From an uncultured Clostridia bacterium (GTDB lineage: Bacteria > Bacillota > Clostridia > Christensenellales > UBA1242), in the NCBI GenBank assembly GCA_947054085.1, contig CAMRVD010000005.1, positions 1 through 43,047 on the forward strand: a DNA stretch of 43,047 nucleotides, given 5' to 3'. Both the position numbers and the translations under genes were made by a program. Each line of letters begins with the position of its first letter. Positions within the stretch are counted from its first letter, which is position 1. The notes under the pieces were generated by a model. That model was not told where the DNA came from. It ran no database searches and saw nothing but the letters and a program-made list of their open reading frames with translations. This document shows positions 17,781 to 25,828 of the stretch, piece after piece.

Positions 17781-18530
17781 ATAATTGACCCGCGTATTTT
17801 AGGATTTCTTGTCGGTAAACCTAAACCACTACTTATTTATATCGGTCATGTCTTTTATAAAATTGTTTATAACATTATGGAAGTTTAAATGCTTAACCAA
17901 ATTGCACTAAAGCAGGGGCTGTCAAGTTTAGAAGATAGAATTGAAAGTTTTAAAGAACTTTCAAAACACTGTCCTGTAATTTGGAGATATGACCCAATAT
18001 TGCTAGCAGAAGAAATAGATGCAGAGTGGCATAAAAAAGCGTTTGCAAAACTATGCAAAGAGCTTAAAGGTTATACCAACAAATGCAAAATTAGTTTTTT
18101 GATTGCTAGTTATAAAGGTTGTTCAAAAACTGTTTGGGCTCCAAATCTCACACAGAAACATGAAATACTAGAAGCGTTTTCTAAAACCGCAAAAGAAAAT
18201 GGCATCCAAATTGAAGCTTGTGCTGAAAGTGACGATTGGTCTAAATATGGAATTGTTTCAAGCAAGTGTATTGATGGGGAAATTTTTGAAAAGTTACTCT
18301 CAGAGAAATTTAGAAAACAAAACATTATTGTTAAACGCAAAAACAACAAAATTGACGGACAGCGAAAATTTTGTGGTTGTATGCCAGCTATTGATATTGG
18401 CAGATATGACACATGCCGTCATGGTTGCAACTATTGTTATGCTCGCAAAAGCATTCCCAAAAGTATGCTTGACCCACTTGTCGGCGAAGTTTACGAACGA
18501 AAAACCGAACTTGAGTTTGAGTATAAATAA
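17781..18530 (+). pseudogene. 5'-truncated DUF1848 (radical-SAM-like) gene remnant
   Basis: The open part (ATG 17889 to 18530, 213 residues) matches the second half of DUF1848 proteins: SSLEDRIESFKELSKHCPV, WRYDPILL, and the C-terminal Cys cluster CGCMPAIDIGRYDTCRHGC followed by NYCYARKSIPKS. The N-terminal portion usual for the family (VSRRTD motif) is missing. In the same frame just upstream (17781-17885) the sequence still reads family-like (GFLVGKPKPLLIYI), but it is cut by a TAA at 17886 and runs out near 17751 at the divergent signal peptidase promoter. GGAAG 5 nt before 17889 could still drive translation of the remnant. Most likely a decayed gene; a short functional version cannot be excluded. 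Confidence 0.7.
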
Positions 18531-18552
18531 ATTGATTTTAATAAAATTACAA

Positions 18553-18580
18553 AAAAATCTGCTAGTTTAGGCAGATTTTT
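18553..18580. terminator. Terminator shared by the DUF1848 remnant and tRNA-Arg
   Basis: AAAAATCTGC / GCAGATTTTT hairpin (18553-18562 with 18571-18580). The CCA end of the minus-strand tRNA abuts it. Confidence 0.85.
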
Positions 18581-18657
18581 TGGTACCCCCAGCAGGAGTC
18601 GAACCCGCAACCTTTCGGTTCGAAGCCGAACGCTCTATCCAGTTGCGCTATGAGGGC
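18581..18657 (-). tRNA. tRNA-Arg (anticodon TCG)
   Basis: 77 nt on the minus strand, with 5' GCCCTCA pairing to TGGGGGT, an anticodon arm with stem TTCGG/CCGAA and loop CTTCGAA (anticodon UCG, reading CGA), a T loop GGTTCGACTCC and an encoded CCA end. Followed directly by the hairpin terminator. Confidence 0.95.
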
Positions 18658-18676
18658 ATATATTATTTAGTTGTTA

Positions 18677-18725
18677 AGTTGTATCCATTTATCCTATCGG
18701 TTTAAAGCCGAACGCTTATACAACT
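18677..18725 (-). pseudogene. Degenerate partial duplicate of tRNA-Arg
   Basis: The minus-strand segment repeats the tRNA anticodon arm with a few changes (AGCGTTCGGCTTTAAACCGA versus AGCGTTCGGCTTCGAACCGA) and ends in an 8-bp perfect stem AGTTGTAT/ATACAACT. The D and T arms are lost. The loop now reads TTTAA. Confidence 0.55.
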
Positions 18726-18931
18726 ATTATATATTACAAATAGTATTATACACAACTATTATTAATATCGCAATAGATTTATAAGATTTTTATGTTATAA
18801 ACTACTTTTTTAAAGGTTTATATAATAATAACTCCATTTAGATAATCAAAGAAAAATAAGTAAATTGTAAAAAAATGGATATTTTTATATCTTTTTTACA
18901 AAATAAAATCAAAATTGTAAAAATAATTATT

Positions 18932-18959
18932 AAAAAGCTAGCAAAACTGCTGGTTTTTT
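18932..18959 (+). terminator. Terminator-like hairpin
   Basis: AAAAAGCTAGC / GCTGGTTTTTT stem with two G-T pairs and 6-nt loop. No gene immediately upstream on the plus strand is recognised. Confidence 0.5.
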
Positions 18960-19120
18960 ATATGCTCACAAAATTAGATTTTAATAAAGCAAGTTATTAA
19001 GGTCTCGAAATAGTATGGTTTATTGTTTATAAATACAAATCACAATTTTATAGGATTAAGTGGTAACAGAGCGATAGGTTTATATAACAAATCTCTAAAC
19101 TTACAAAATTACCAATTTAT

Positions 19121-19150
19121 TTGCAAATAGATGCATGTATTTGATATAAT
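19121..19150 (+). promoter_or_regulatory. Promoter of the M60 peptidase gene
   Basis: TTGCAA (19121-19126), 18-nt spacer, TATAAT (19145-19150). Ribosome site AGAGGAAA follows before the ATG at 19194. Confidence 0.75.
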
Positions 19151-19193
19151 ACATAACGATAAATTAAAATTTATAAATAGTAGAGGAAAACTA

Positions 19194-22100
19194 ATGGCAA
19201 ATAATAAAAATAATACCATTATAAAATCTAACAAATTTAAAGATTTTTTTAAAAAGAAAACCAACAAAATATTAAGTATATGTTTAGCTGCAGTACTTGT
19301 TGTGGGCACAACACTTGCAGTTGTTTTACCAATTACACTTAAAAAGCGTAACGTAGATGTTGCGTTTAAAATACCGGCACTTAACTTGCCTATATCGGAG
19401 AGATATGCTCTTACTAAGTACGATTACGACAATCTAGGCGAAACTGTAAAAACCCTAAGGGAAGATACAATGGTTGTAACAAAGCGTGATCTACCAAGGG
19501 CAGAAACTACTTTGTTACCAGACGAATATACAATAGCAGAAAATGGTAATAACCTAAATTACTATTATGGGTTTCAGGATGCCGAAGGCAATCCATATAA
19601 TTTTGGTAGTAAATACACTACTATAGATTTTGACAACTACTATTTATACCCCGGCGATGGTCTTGGAAATGGTACGGGCGGTGCAAACACTATCGGCAGG
19701 CACTTTGCAGCAGAGGCAAATGCAATGTTCCCGGGGGATTCCGATGCTTATACAAAATATGGCTTGTATTACAAATTTATGCTACTTTCTCAAGGACATA
19801 ACTTAGGCATAGAGTCGCAAAACCGTGCGGTGCAAACTTTAAATAATCCGCAAAATCAAGCTGAATTTAAGGCTTGGCTAAAAAAGCACCCAGCTGCAGA
19901 TCTGCAGTACGGTGCAGTTGTTGGCGACAATAACGCAGTAGAAAAAGAGATTACTTTAGACCCTATTTATAGAGCATACCATGCGACAGGGCTATACTTG
20001 CCTGCAGGCGAAGCTATAGACTTAAAAATAGAAAACTTACAACCGGGCGAAAGCATCTCGGTAGTTGTAGCTTTGCAAAATACTTTGGCTTATGCTGCAA
20101 CAGGATATAATACTATCACTGGTTACAAGAGTGCAGAAACTGCATTACTAAATGGTCAATTTTCTAATTATTTTGCTAGTACTACAAACGAAGAAACGGG
20201 TGTAACTTCGCTATCTGGTCACTCTTTTTTGCAAAGTCAGATGCTTAGACAAAATAATCGTATGCCATGGATTCATGCAACCTTTACTTTTAGCAAAAAT
20301 GGAACATATACACTAGGCACTCCATTTGGCGGAATTATGCATATAGCTATGAACAACTGCTATAGTCAAGTTAAAACAACTTTTACTGGTGCGGTAGAAA
20401 CTCCTCATTATATTTTGGGCGTAACCACCCCAGAGTACTACGATACTTATCTTCGTAACGCTCCGGGCGTTGTGGGCGTACTAGATACCGAAAACGGTCA
20501 GCTAGTTGGCCCAGTTTTTCCAGTAGATGGATATCCTTCTAACAGTGTTAAAAACCACTCTTTACGAACAACAAAAACCGAAGAAATAGAAAAGCTTGGC
20601 ATGCTTTGGCATTCCTTTTTTGCGGTTAACGAGTCGTTTACTGGCGGAACATATAACCGCGGCAATATTGTTAAGTTCGACCAGCACGTACCAGCAGGTG
20701 CGGCGGTTGCTCTTGGCGGATATAACTATGCTTGTCCTACGGGTTGGTTCTATAACTGCATGAGCTATACAAATATGACGACAAGTGGCAACTGGGGAAC
20801 ACTTCACGAAATTGGACATAACCATGCAAGTAGTTATGGTACTTTTTGGGGCTTTGGCGATGGTAAGGAAGGCGAGGTTCATAATAATGCCCTAACCGTT
20901 TTAAGTTACTTGCTGTTTACAGATATCCCTACATCGGTTGGCAATAATACAGTGGGTGTAGAACATGGTTTTGTTGCAAACCCTTATACAAGTTTATCCG
21001 CGGCACTTAGTATAAAAAATCGTAATTTTAGCGACTATAGCGAGCTTGGTTACTTTGATATGCTAGATATGTATAGTAATATAATGCACTCGTTTAGTCC
21101 CGAAAAGTTCTACGAACTACTTTATACATACAAAGCAAATGGCGATTCTGCATACCGCGAAACGGCTACAAGCAATCGTCGTTCGGGCTTTGCGTATAGG
21201 TGTGCTCTTGTTTACGGAATGAACTTTACAAATTACTATAACAATATATATAGAGCAAAAATAACCGAGGATATGTATACCTCGGAGCAACTAGCATATT
21301 TAAAAAGTTTGCCAAATTACGAACCAATTGCTTGCAAATATGCTGGTGGCATAGATGGCATAAAAACTGGTGGCGACTACATAGTAAACTTTGGAGAGGA
21401 CATAACCCTAGATTTACTTACAAACACTATATCTAGCTTAGATACGGCAGACAAAAAAGGCTTTACAATTTTAAATGTAGGTAACCCAATATACGGAAGC
21501 ATTACTAATTTAGGTAACGGAAAGTATAGTTACAGATTTAACCGAAATTACGCAGGTACAAGCGACCAGTTTAGTTTTACTGTTAAATTAGATGACGGAG
21601 TAGTGCACGAGTTTACCGTGTACTTGCGTATAGGCTATAACGCAGGCAGCTTAACATCTTATCAAGGACTAGATAAAGGCACTGATATTTTTGAAACAGT
21701 AGAACCTCAGATTGCGGAAAAAGGGCCAACAAAAGTAGAAAACGTTAATGTGGCTGGTACAGGAAAGTATACAACTGCCGCAAACACATGGGAAGTTAAG
21801 TATTTGGACTTTTATTGGAAAGCTCCTAAATCTGGTAAAGTTACATTTACTTTGTATTACGACGACGCAATTAAATTCTACTTTGGTACAAACTTTAATA
21901 ACCTAGAACTTTTGTATACAGCAACTTCGCATTCGGGAAGCAACTGGATGGAGGTAAACGATAAAGATATAATAGTTACTGCTGGTCAGTATTATGCACT
22001 GAGATTATTTAACGTAAATACTGGCGGCGGCGGACATGCCTATGTTGGGTGCTTCTTTGAGGGCGATGCTAACAGACAAATAAAGACGGAAACTATGTAT

Positions 22101-23855
22101 CATCCGTATATGAGTTTAGGGGCAAATCCTGTACCATATAAGTTTGAACCAGTATATTTGGTATCTAAAAAGGATGGTATTGCAGTAGAAACTACGGGTA
22201 CAGATAAAGGTAAATGGGAAGTTATAGAAGCTCCAACTCTTGCTCATGGCGGTATTTATTACGACGAAGCTAGTGATAAGGCAGATACTAAAAAACGCGG
22301 TCACTACGAAAAACATACCCAGTACATATTGCCTCCAGAAGCCTACGACGAATACGGCAACGAAATAGAGGGTTTTACTGGTGATAGAATAGAATATACT
22401 CAGTACTATAATATGTGGAACTATCTTATAGACGGTAGTACAAGCACGCATTATCATACACCTTATAACGGCAGTTATAACGAAACAAATTTATCAAAAA
22501 ATCCTCATGTCTTTGTTATAGATACTAAAAACTTGCAGTCGATGAATTATTTTTCGGTAACTACTCGAAATAATGCAAACTCTTACATAGAAGAATACGA
22601 ATTTAGCGTATCTACCGATAATGTAAACTATAAACTTATAAGAGCAGGAACTCGAAAAGACTATAAAAATACAACTATTACAATAGAATTTGATTCGCAA
22701 ACGGTAAGGTATTTAAAACTGGTTGTAAAAAAGGCATCGGGTGGATCGTTCTCGGTGCTATCCGAAATTGATGCAGGTATACAAACTCATACACAAAGAC
22801 TGCTATCTACAACAAGCCCACTAGTATTTACTACAAAAAATTGGCAAAATTCTGCTAATATTCAGGGCTTAAAACATGGATACTTAGTATCAGATAAAAA
22901 GAACGAAAAAATGGTACTAAGATTTATTGGTACAGAGATTGCTCTATACGGTGCAGTAGGTAAAGATTTCGGCATGGTAGATGTTAAAGTTGATGGAAAG
23001 TATGTAACAACTATTGATTTTTCGAGTACCAAAGACGAACCACGCAAACTATTGTATATTTTAGAAGACCTAGAAGATACTACCCACACGGTAGAAATTA
23101 TAACAAAATCTAATGGGAGGGTTATGCTTAATATGCTCGGAATAAACTATTTATCTCAGCTAATAAACGCACCAAATATATATAAGGAAAGGGCACTTAC
23201 TAATACGGTAATTGTATTTGTAATATTATTTGCTGCTATACTAACACTTATATTATGCTTGTTATTTATACCAAAGTTTCGCAACTTTATGGGTGGAAAT
23301 AAAGGTATACTTTGGATGGATAAAAAACTAGAAGAGGGTAGAAAAAAGCGAAAAGAAAAACGTGCCGAAAAGCGTGCTCAAAAAGCTGAGGAAAAACGCA
23401 TTGCAGCTATTGCAAATGGACAAAAGGTAAATTCAGAAAAAAAGACTAAGTCCTTAGAAAATAACGTTACTACTAATACAAAAATTAATAATAAAGTAAG
23501 TGCTACAAACTTACACAATAATCAAAATAGCAAGGTTGCTAAAAAAGATTCAAGTAAAATTAGTGAAAGTCATTCTGCTGGTAAAACACAAGCTTCGGCT
23601 TCAAGTAAAGGTAGCAATGATAACAAAACTACAAGTAGTGCTTTAAATTCTACTAAAAGCCCAATCGCACATAAAAACAATACAAAATCAATAAAATCAA
23701 CTGAGGATAAGACAACAAAACCTGCTGATAAAACAGTTAAAGCCAAGAACGCTCAAGCTGGTAAAAAAACTAAACCAACTAATAGCAAGTCAGCAAGCAA
23801 TACAAAGTCAACAACCAAAACGGCGACTAAAACCGCTGCCAAAAATAAAAAATAA
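19194..23855 (+). CDS. M60-like (enhancin/mucinase-type) surface metallopeptidase with lysine-rich tail
   Basis: 1553 residues from the ATG at 19194. An in-frame ATG at 19131 lies upstream of the -10 box and is rejected. Membrane helix at 25-48; the M60 N-terminal motif TGLYLPAGEAIDLKIENL; zinc site HEIGH (538-542) with GEVHNN supplying E561, matching HExxH...E of the M60/enhancin family that cleaves mucin-type glycoproteins. Then a beta-sandwich (about 735-820), a PA14-like or sandwich module (about 860-960) and an F5/8-type C (CBM32-like) module (about 1065-1200), all typical glycan-binding add-ons. A second helix (about 1336-1359) anchors the C-terminus, leaving a cytosolic tail of about 194 residues rich in Lys/Ser/Thr/Asn/Ala. 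No LPxTG motif. Likely a cell-surface host-glycoprotein protease; substrate inferred from family only. Confidence 0.85.
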   Translation: MANNKNNTIIKSNKFKDFFKKKTNKILSICLAAVLVVGTTLAVVLPITLKKRNVDVAFKIPALNLPISERYALTKYDYDNLGETVKTLREDTMVVTKRDLPRAETTLLPDEYTIAENGNNLNYYYGFQDAEGNPYNFGSKYTTIDFDNYYLYPGDGLGNGTGGANTIGRHFAAEANAMFPGDSDAYTKYGLYYKFMLLSQGHNLGIESQNRAVQTLNNPQNQAEFKAWLKKHPAADLQYGAVVGDNNAVEKEITLDPIYRAYHATGLYLPAGEAIDLKIENLQPGESISVVVALQNTLAYAATGYNTITGYKSAETALLNGQFSNYFASTTNEETGVTSLSGHSFLQSQMLRQNNRMPWIHATFTFSKNGTYTLGTPFGGIMHIAMNNCYSQVKTTFTGAVETPHYILGVTTPEYYDTYLRNAPGVVGVLDTENGQLVGPVFPVDGYPSNSVKNHSLRTTKTEEIEKLGMLWHSFFAVNESFTGGTYNRGNIVKFDQHVPAGAAVALGGYNYACPTGWFYNCMSYTNMTTSGNWGTLHEIGHNHASSYGTFWGFGDGKEGEVHNNALTVLSYLLFTDIPTSVGNNTVGVEHGFVANPYTSLSAALSIKNRNFSDYSELGYFDMLDMYSNIMHSFSPEKFYELLYTYKANGDSAYRETATSNRRSGFAYRCALVYGMNFTNYYNNIYRAKITEDMYTSEQLAYLKSLPNYEPIACKYAGGIDGIKTGGDYIVNFGEDITLDLLTNTISSLDTADKKGFTILNVGNPIYGSITNLGNGKYSYRFNRNYAGTSDQFSFTVKLDDGVVHEFTVYLRIGYNAGSLTSYQGLDKGTDIFETVEPQIAEKGPTKVENVNVAGTGKYTTAANTWEVKYLDFYWKAPKSGKVTFTLYYDDAIKFYFGTNFNNLELLYTATSHSGSNWMEVNDKDIIVTAGQYYALRLFNVNTGGGGHAYVGCFFEGDANRQIKTETMYHPYMSLGANPVPYKFEPVYLVSKKDGIAVETTGTDKGKWEVIEAPTLAHGGIYYDEASDKADTKKRGHYEKHTQYILPPEAYDEYGNEIEGFTGDRIEYTQYYNMWNYLIDGSTSTHYHTPYNGSYNETNLSKNPHVFVIDTKNLQSMNYFSVTTRNNANSYIEEYEFSVSTDNVNYKLIRAGTRKDYKNTTITIEFDSQTVRYLKLVVKKASGGSFSVLSEIDAGIQTHTQRLLSTTSPLVFTTKNWQNSANIQGLKHGYLVSDKKNEKMVLRFIGTEIALYGAVGKDFGMVDVKVDGKYVTTIDFSSTKDEPRKLLYILEDLEDTTHTVEIITKSNGRVMLNMLGINYLSQLINAPNIYKERALTNTVIVFVILFAAILTLILCLLFIPKFRNFMGGNKGILWMDKKLEEGRKKRKEKRAEKRAQKAEEKRIAAIANGQKVNSEKKTKSLENNVTTNTKINNKVSATNLHNNQNSKVAKKDSSKISESHSAGKTQASASSKGSNDNKTTSSALNSTKSPIAHKNNTKSIKSTEDKTTKPADKTVKAKNAQAGKKTKPTNSKSASNTKSTTKTATKTAAKNKK

Positions 23856-23860
23856 TATTT

Positions 23861-23887
23861 AAGTACAACTTCGGTTGTACTTTTTTG
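23861..23887 (+). terminator. UUCG-loop terminator of the M60 gene
   Basis: AAGTACAAC-TTCG-GTTGTACTT followed by TTTT, 6 nt after the stop codon. Confidence 0.95.
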
Positions 23888-24000
23888 TGTCATAAATCGG
23901 CTAGAATAAGTAAATTTGAGTCTTTGAAACTTTGTATACAAGATTAAGTATTCCTAAAAGATAAATTATAAGTATAGAAAATCTTACTTAAGCGAAATTG

Positions 24001-24080
24001 GCTGGCTTGACAGACTGAGGTGTAAAATTACTTAATCTAAATGCTTCTTGTCATTTTGAGCAAAAGCAAAAAATCTAAGG
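24001..24080 (+). repeat. Dispersed TCATTTTGAGC-type repeat relic
   Basis: 24049-24080 contains TTGTCATTTTGAGCAAAAGC followed by AAAAAATCT, close to the widespread bacterial repeat family written GTCATTCTGAGC...GAATCT. The CTTGACAGACTGAGG just upstream (about 24006) looks like its counterpart. Recognition is from memory of that repeat type. Confidence 0.5.
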
Positions 24081-24130
24081 TTGCTAAATTAATATTTCAC
24101 TTTAAAAAAGTATCTATTTAGTTTGTTTTA

Positions 24131-24139
24131 TGCTAAAAT
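24131..24139 (+). promoter_or_regulatory. Extended -10 promoter of the exonuclease gene, predicted leaderless
   Basis: TGC-TAAAAT at 24131-24139, 6 nt from the ATG at 24146. No good -35 box and no ribosome site. Confidence 0.55.
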
Positions 24140-24145
24140 TATCGT

Positions 24146-24982
24146 ATGGAAAAGTTGTTACTTGTGGATGGCAGTGGGCTGTTGTTTCAGTCTTTTTACG
24201 GTATGCCTAGGCAAATTAAAAATAGCTGTGGGCAAAGGGTAGAGGCGGTAATCTGCTTTGTAGGTATACTTTTAAAACAAATAAAGATTCTTAGACCAGA
24301 CAAACTATTTATTGTTTTTGATGGCGAAACACACTTAGAGCGTAAAGAGCAAGACAAAGATTATAAGGCAAACCGAATAGATTACTCTACCATGGCAGAA
24401 GAAGACACCCCTTTTTGCCAACTACAAATTATAAAGAAAGTTTTGGATTATCTAAATTTTGAGTGGTACGAAACGACCTTTTGCGAAGCTGATGATATTA
24501 TTGCAAGTTTAGTAAACGACAATAAAGATAAATTTAAAATTATAATAAGTTCTGCCGATAAGGATTTTTATCAGCTGGTGCAAGATAATGTTAGCATTTT
24601 TACTTACCGCGGCAAGGCTAGCAATTTGGTAACGCCCGAAAATATTTTATCTAAATATGGAATCGCTCCAAAATATTTTGCGGACTACAAAGCTCTTGTG
24701 GGTGATGCGTCCGATAATATTAAGGGAATTAGTGGTATTGGATTAAATACAGCGGCAAAATTAATAACTAATTATGGCGGCATTGACAATATAGTGCAAA
24801 ATGCTAAAACAAGCAAAGATAAAGTTAGCCAAAAAATTATAGAAAATAAAGATAAACTTTTAACAAATTACAAAATTATAGAACTATTTAGTAAAACCGC
24901 ACTATATTCTTTGCCTGATTGCGAAGTTATAATGACAAATGCAAACTCGATAGAAATTCTAAAGAGTTTAGATTTACTTTAA
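24146..24982 (+). CDS. Stand-alone 5'-3' exonuclease (PolA N-domain/FEN-like)
   Basis: 278 residues corresponding to the 5'-nuclease domain of DNA polymerase I without polymerase. Acidic metal-site segments are visible in order: LLVDGSG (start), IVFDGE, CEADDII, SSADKDFYQL and the helix-hairpin-helix block GDASDNIKGISGIG, followed by AAKLITNYGG. Family role: removing RNA primers and flaps, as for B. subtilis YpcP-type exonucleases. The C-terminal part is short and complete. The start is set by the extended -10 box only 6 nt upstream, so a leaderless mRNA is likely. Confidence 0.92.
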   Translation: MEKLLLVDGSGLLFQSFYGMPRQIKNSCGQRVEAVICFVGILLKQIKILRPDKLFIVFDGETHLERKEQDKDYKANRIDYSTMAEEDTPFCQLQIIKKVLDYLNFEWYETTFCEADDIIASLVNDNKDKFKIIISSADKDFYQLVQDNVSIFTYRGKASNLVTPENILSKYGIAPKYFADYKALVGDASDNIKGISGIGLNTAAKLITNYGGIDNIVQNAKTSKDKVSQKIIENKDKLLTNYKIIELFSKTALYSLPDCEVIMTNANSIEILKSLDLL

Positions 24983-25036
24983 TCGAAAAATTTGGTATAT
25001 TATCAAAGGCACTTGTAAAAACTTTGATAAAAGGGT

Positions 25037-25064
25037 TTGGCAACTGCTGATTTTAATTTAAAAT
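25037..25064 (+). promoter_or_regulatory. Promoter of the Rrf2 regulator
   Basis: TTGGCA (25037-25042), 16-nt spacer, TAAAAT (25059-25064). The leader of about 70 nt is AT-rich. Confidence 0.6.
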
Positions 25065-25141
25065 AATAGAAATTTAAATTTAGTAAGATAAATCGATAAT
25101 CCAAATTAATTATTAATAAAAAAATAAATAAAGGAAATATT

Positions 25142-25543
25142 ATGAAATTTAGTACAAAATCGCGCTATGCACTTAGGGTTATGGTAGATTTAGCCGAAAA
25201 TCCAGAAAAACAAAATATTAAAGCAATAGCAAGCCGCCAAGATATCAGCGAAAAATATTTGGAGCAAATAGTATCGTGTTTATCTAAAGCGGGGCTGGTT
25301 TCTAGCACCAGGGGCGCCGCGGGTGGATATACGCTATCTAGGCCAGCAACCCAAATTTTTGTGGGCGAAATACTCCGCGCTGCCGAAGGCAATTTGTTTG
25401 TAATAGAATGTTTAGACCCAAAGCTGCCTTGCAATAGGGAAGATAAGTGCCGCACGCACACTTGTTGGAACAAACTAAACACACTTGTAAACAACTTTTT
25501 AGATTCGGTAAGTTTAAAAGATGTAATAGAGGACAAATTGTAA
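25142..25543 (+). CDS. Rrf2/IscR-family transcriptional regulator
   Basis: 133 residues. The winged-helix N-terminus (KFSTKSRYALRVMVDLAE, then ISEKYLEQIVSCLSKAGLV and the TRGAAGGYTLSRP wing) is standard Rrf2. Cys90, Cys97, Cys103 and Cys108 in the dimerisation region resemble the spacing of the iron-sulfur ligands of IscR, so it probably senses Fe-S status; a CymR-type cysteine-metabolism sensor is the alternative. AAGGAAA ribosome site. It lies 286 bp upstream of nifS-nifU with a terminator between, so it is a neighbour rather than operon member. A dyad at the nifS promoter is a good candidate operator. Confidence 0.9.
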   Translation: MKFSTKSRYALRVMVDLAENPEKQNIKAIASRQDISEKYLEQIVSCLSKAGLVSSTRGAAGGYTLSRPATQIFVGEILRAAEGNLFVIECLDPKLPCNREDKCRTHTCWNKLNTLVNNFLDSVSLKDVIEDKL

Positions 25544-25641
25544 AAAATTGCAAAAAATAAGTTAAAATTTGCAAACTAACCATTTTTTACTAAAATAACG
25601 GCTAACTTTTTATAAAACCAACCAATAATTTTACCAAAATA

Positions 25642-25667
25642 AAAACTCCAAATTCTTGGAGTTTTTT
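25642..25667 (+). terminator. Terminator of the Rrf2 gene
   Basis: AAAACTCCAA / TTGGAGTTTT hairpin with loop ATTC, followed by TT. Confidence 0.85.
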
Positions 25668-25723
25668 GCTTGCATCATATAATTTTACATTACCAATAAT
25701 TTGCATTAATTTATTTATATGTG

Positions 25724-25770
25724 TTGACAACTATAAAATTTAGTTGTAAACTAATTCCTAGTAAATTAGT
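25724..25770 (+). promoter_or_regulatory. nifS promoter with overlapping operator-like dyad
   Basis: TTGACA (25724-25729), 17-nt spacer, TAAACT (25747-25752). The dyad ACTAATT-N7-AATTAGT occupies 25750-25770, overlapping the -10 box, where a repressor would block transcription. The adjacent Rrf2 protein is the likely ligand (inference). Confidence 0.7.
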
Positions 25771-25828
25771 ATGAAATAAATTTTAACATTTTGATAATAC
25801 TAAAATGTATAATACATAAAGGAGAATT

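Larger units (their letters stand above)
18531..19193. other. tRNA-bearing intergenic region
   Basis: Contains the shared terminator, tRNA-Arg, a tRNA-like echo (18677-18725), an inverted repeat TTGTAAAAAA/TTTTTTACAA (18865-18901), a terminator-like hairpin (18932-18959) and the promoter of the M60 gene. The rest is AT-rich with nothing recognisable. Confidence 0.7.

Noticed and set aside
18875-19000. 41-codon hydrophobic/basic ORF resembling a small toxin
   Set aside because: No ribosome site, starts inside an inverted repeat and contains a terminator-like hairpin; more likely noncoding.
19131-19193. Earlier ATG of the M60 gene
   Set aside because: It lies upstream of the -10 box, whereas the ATG at 19194 follows AGAGGAAA.
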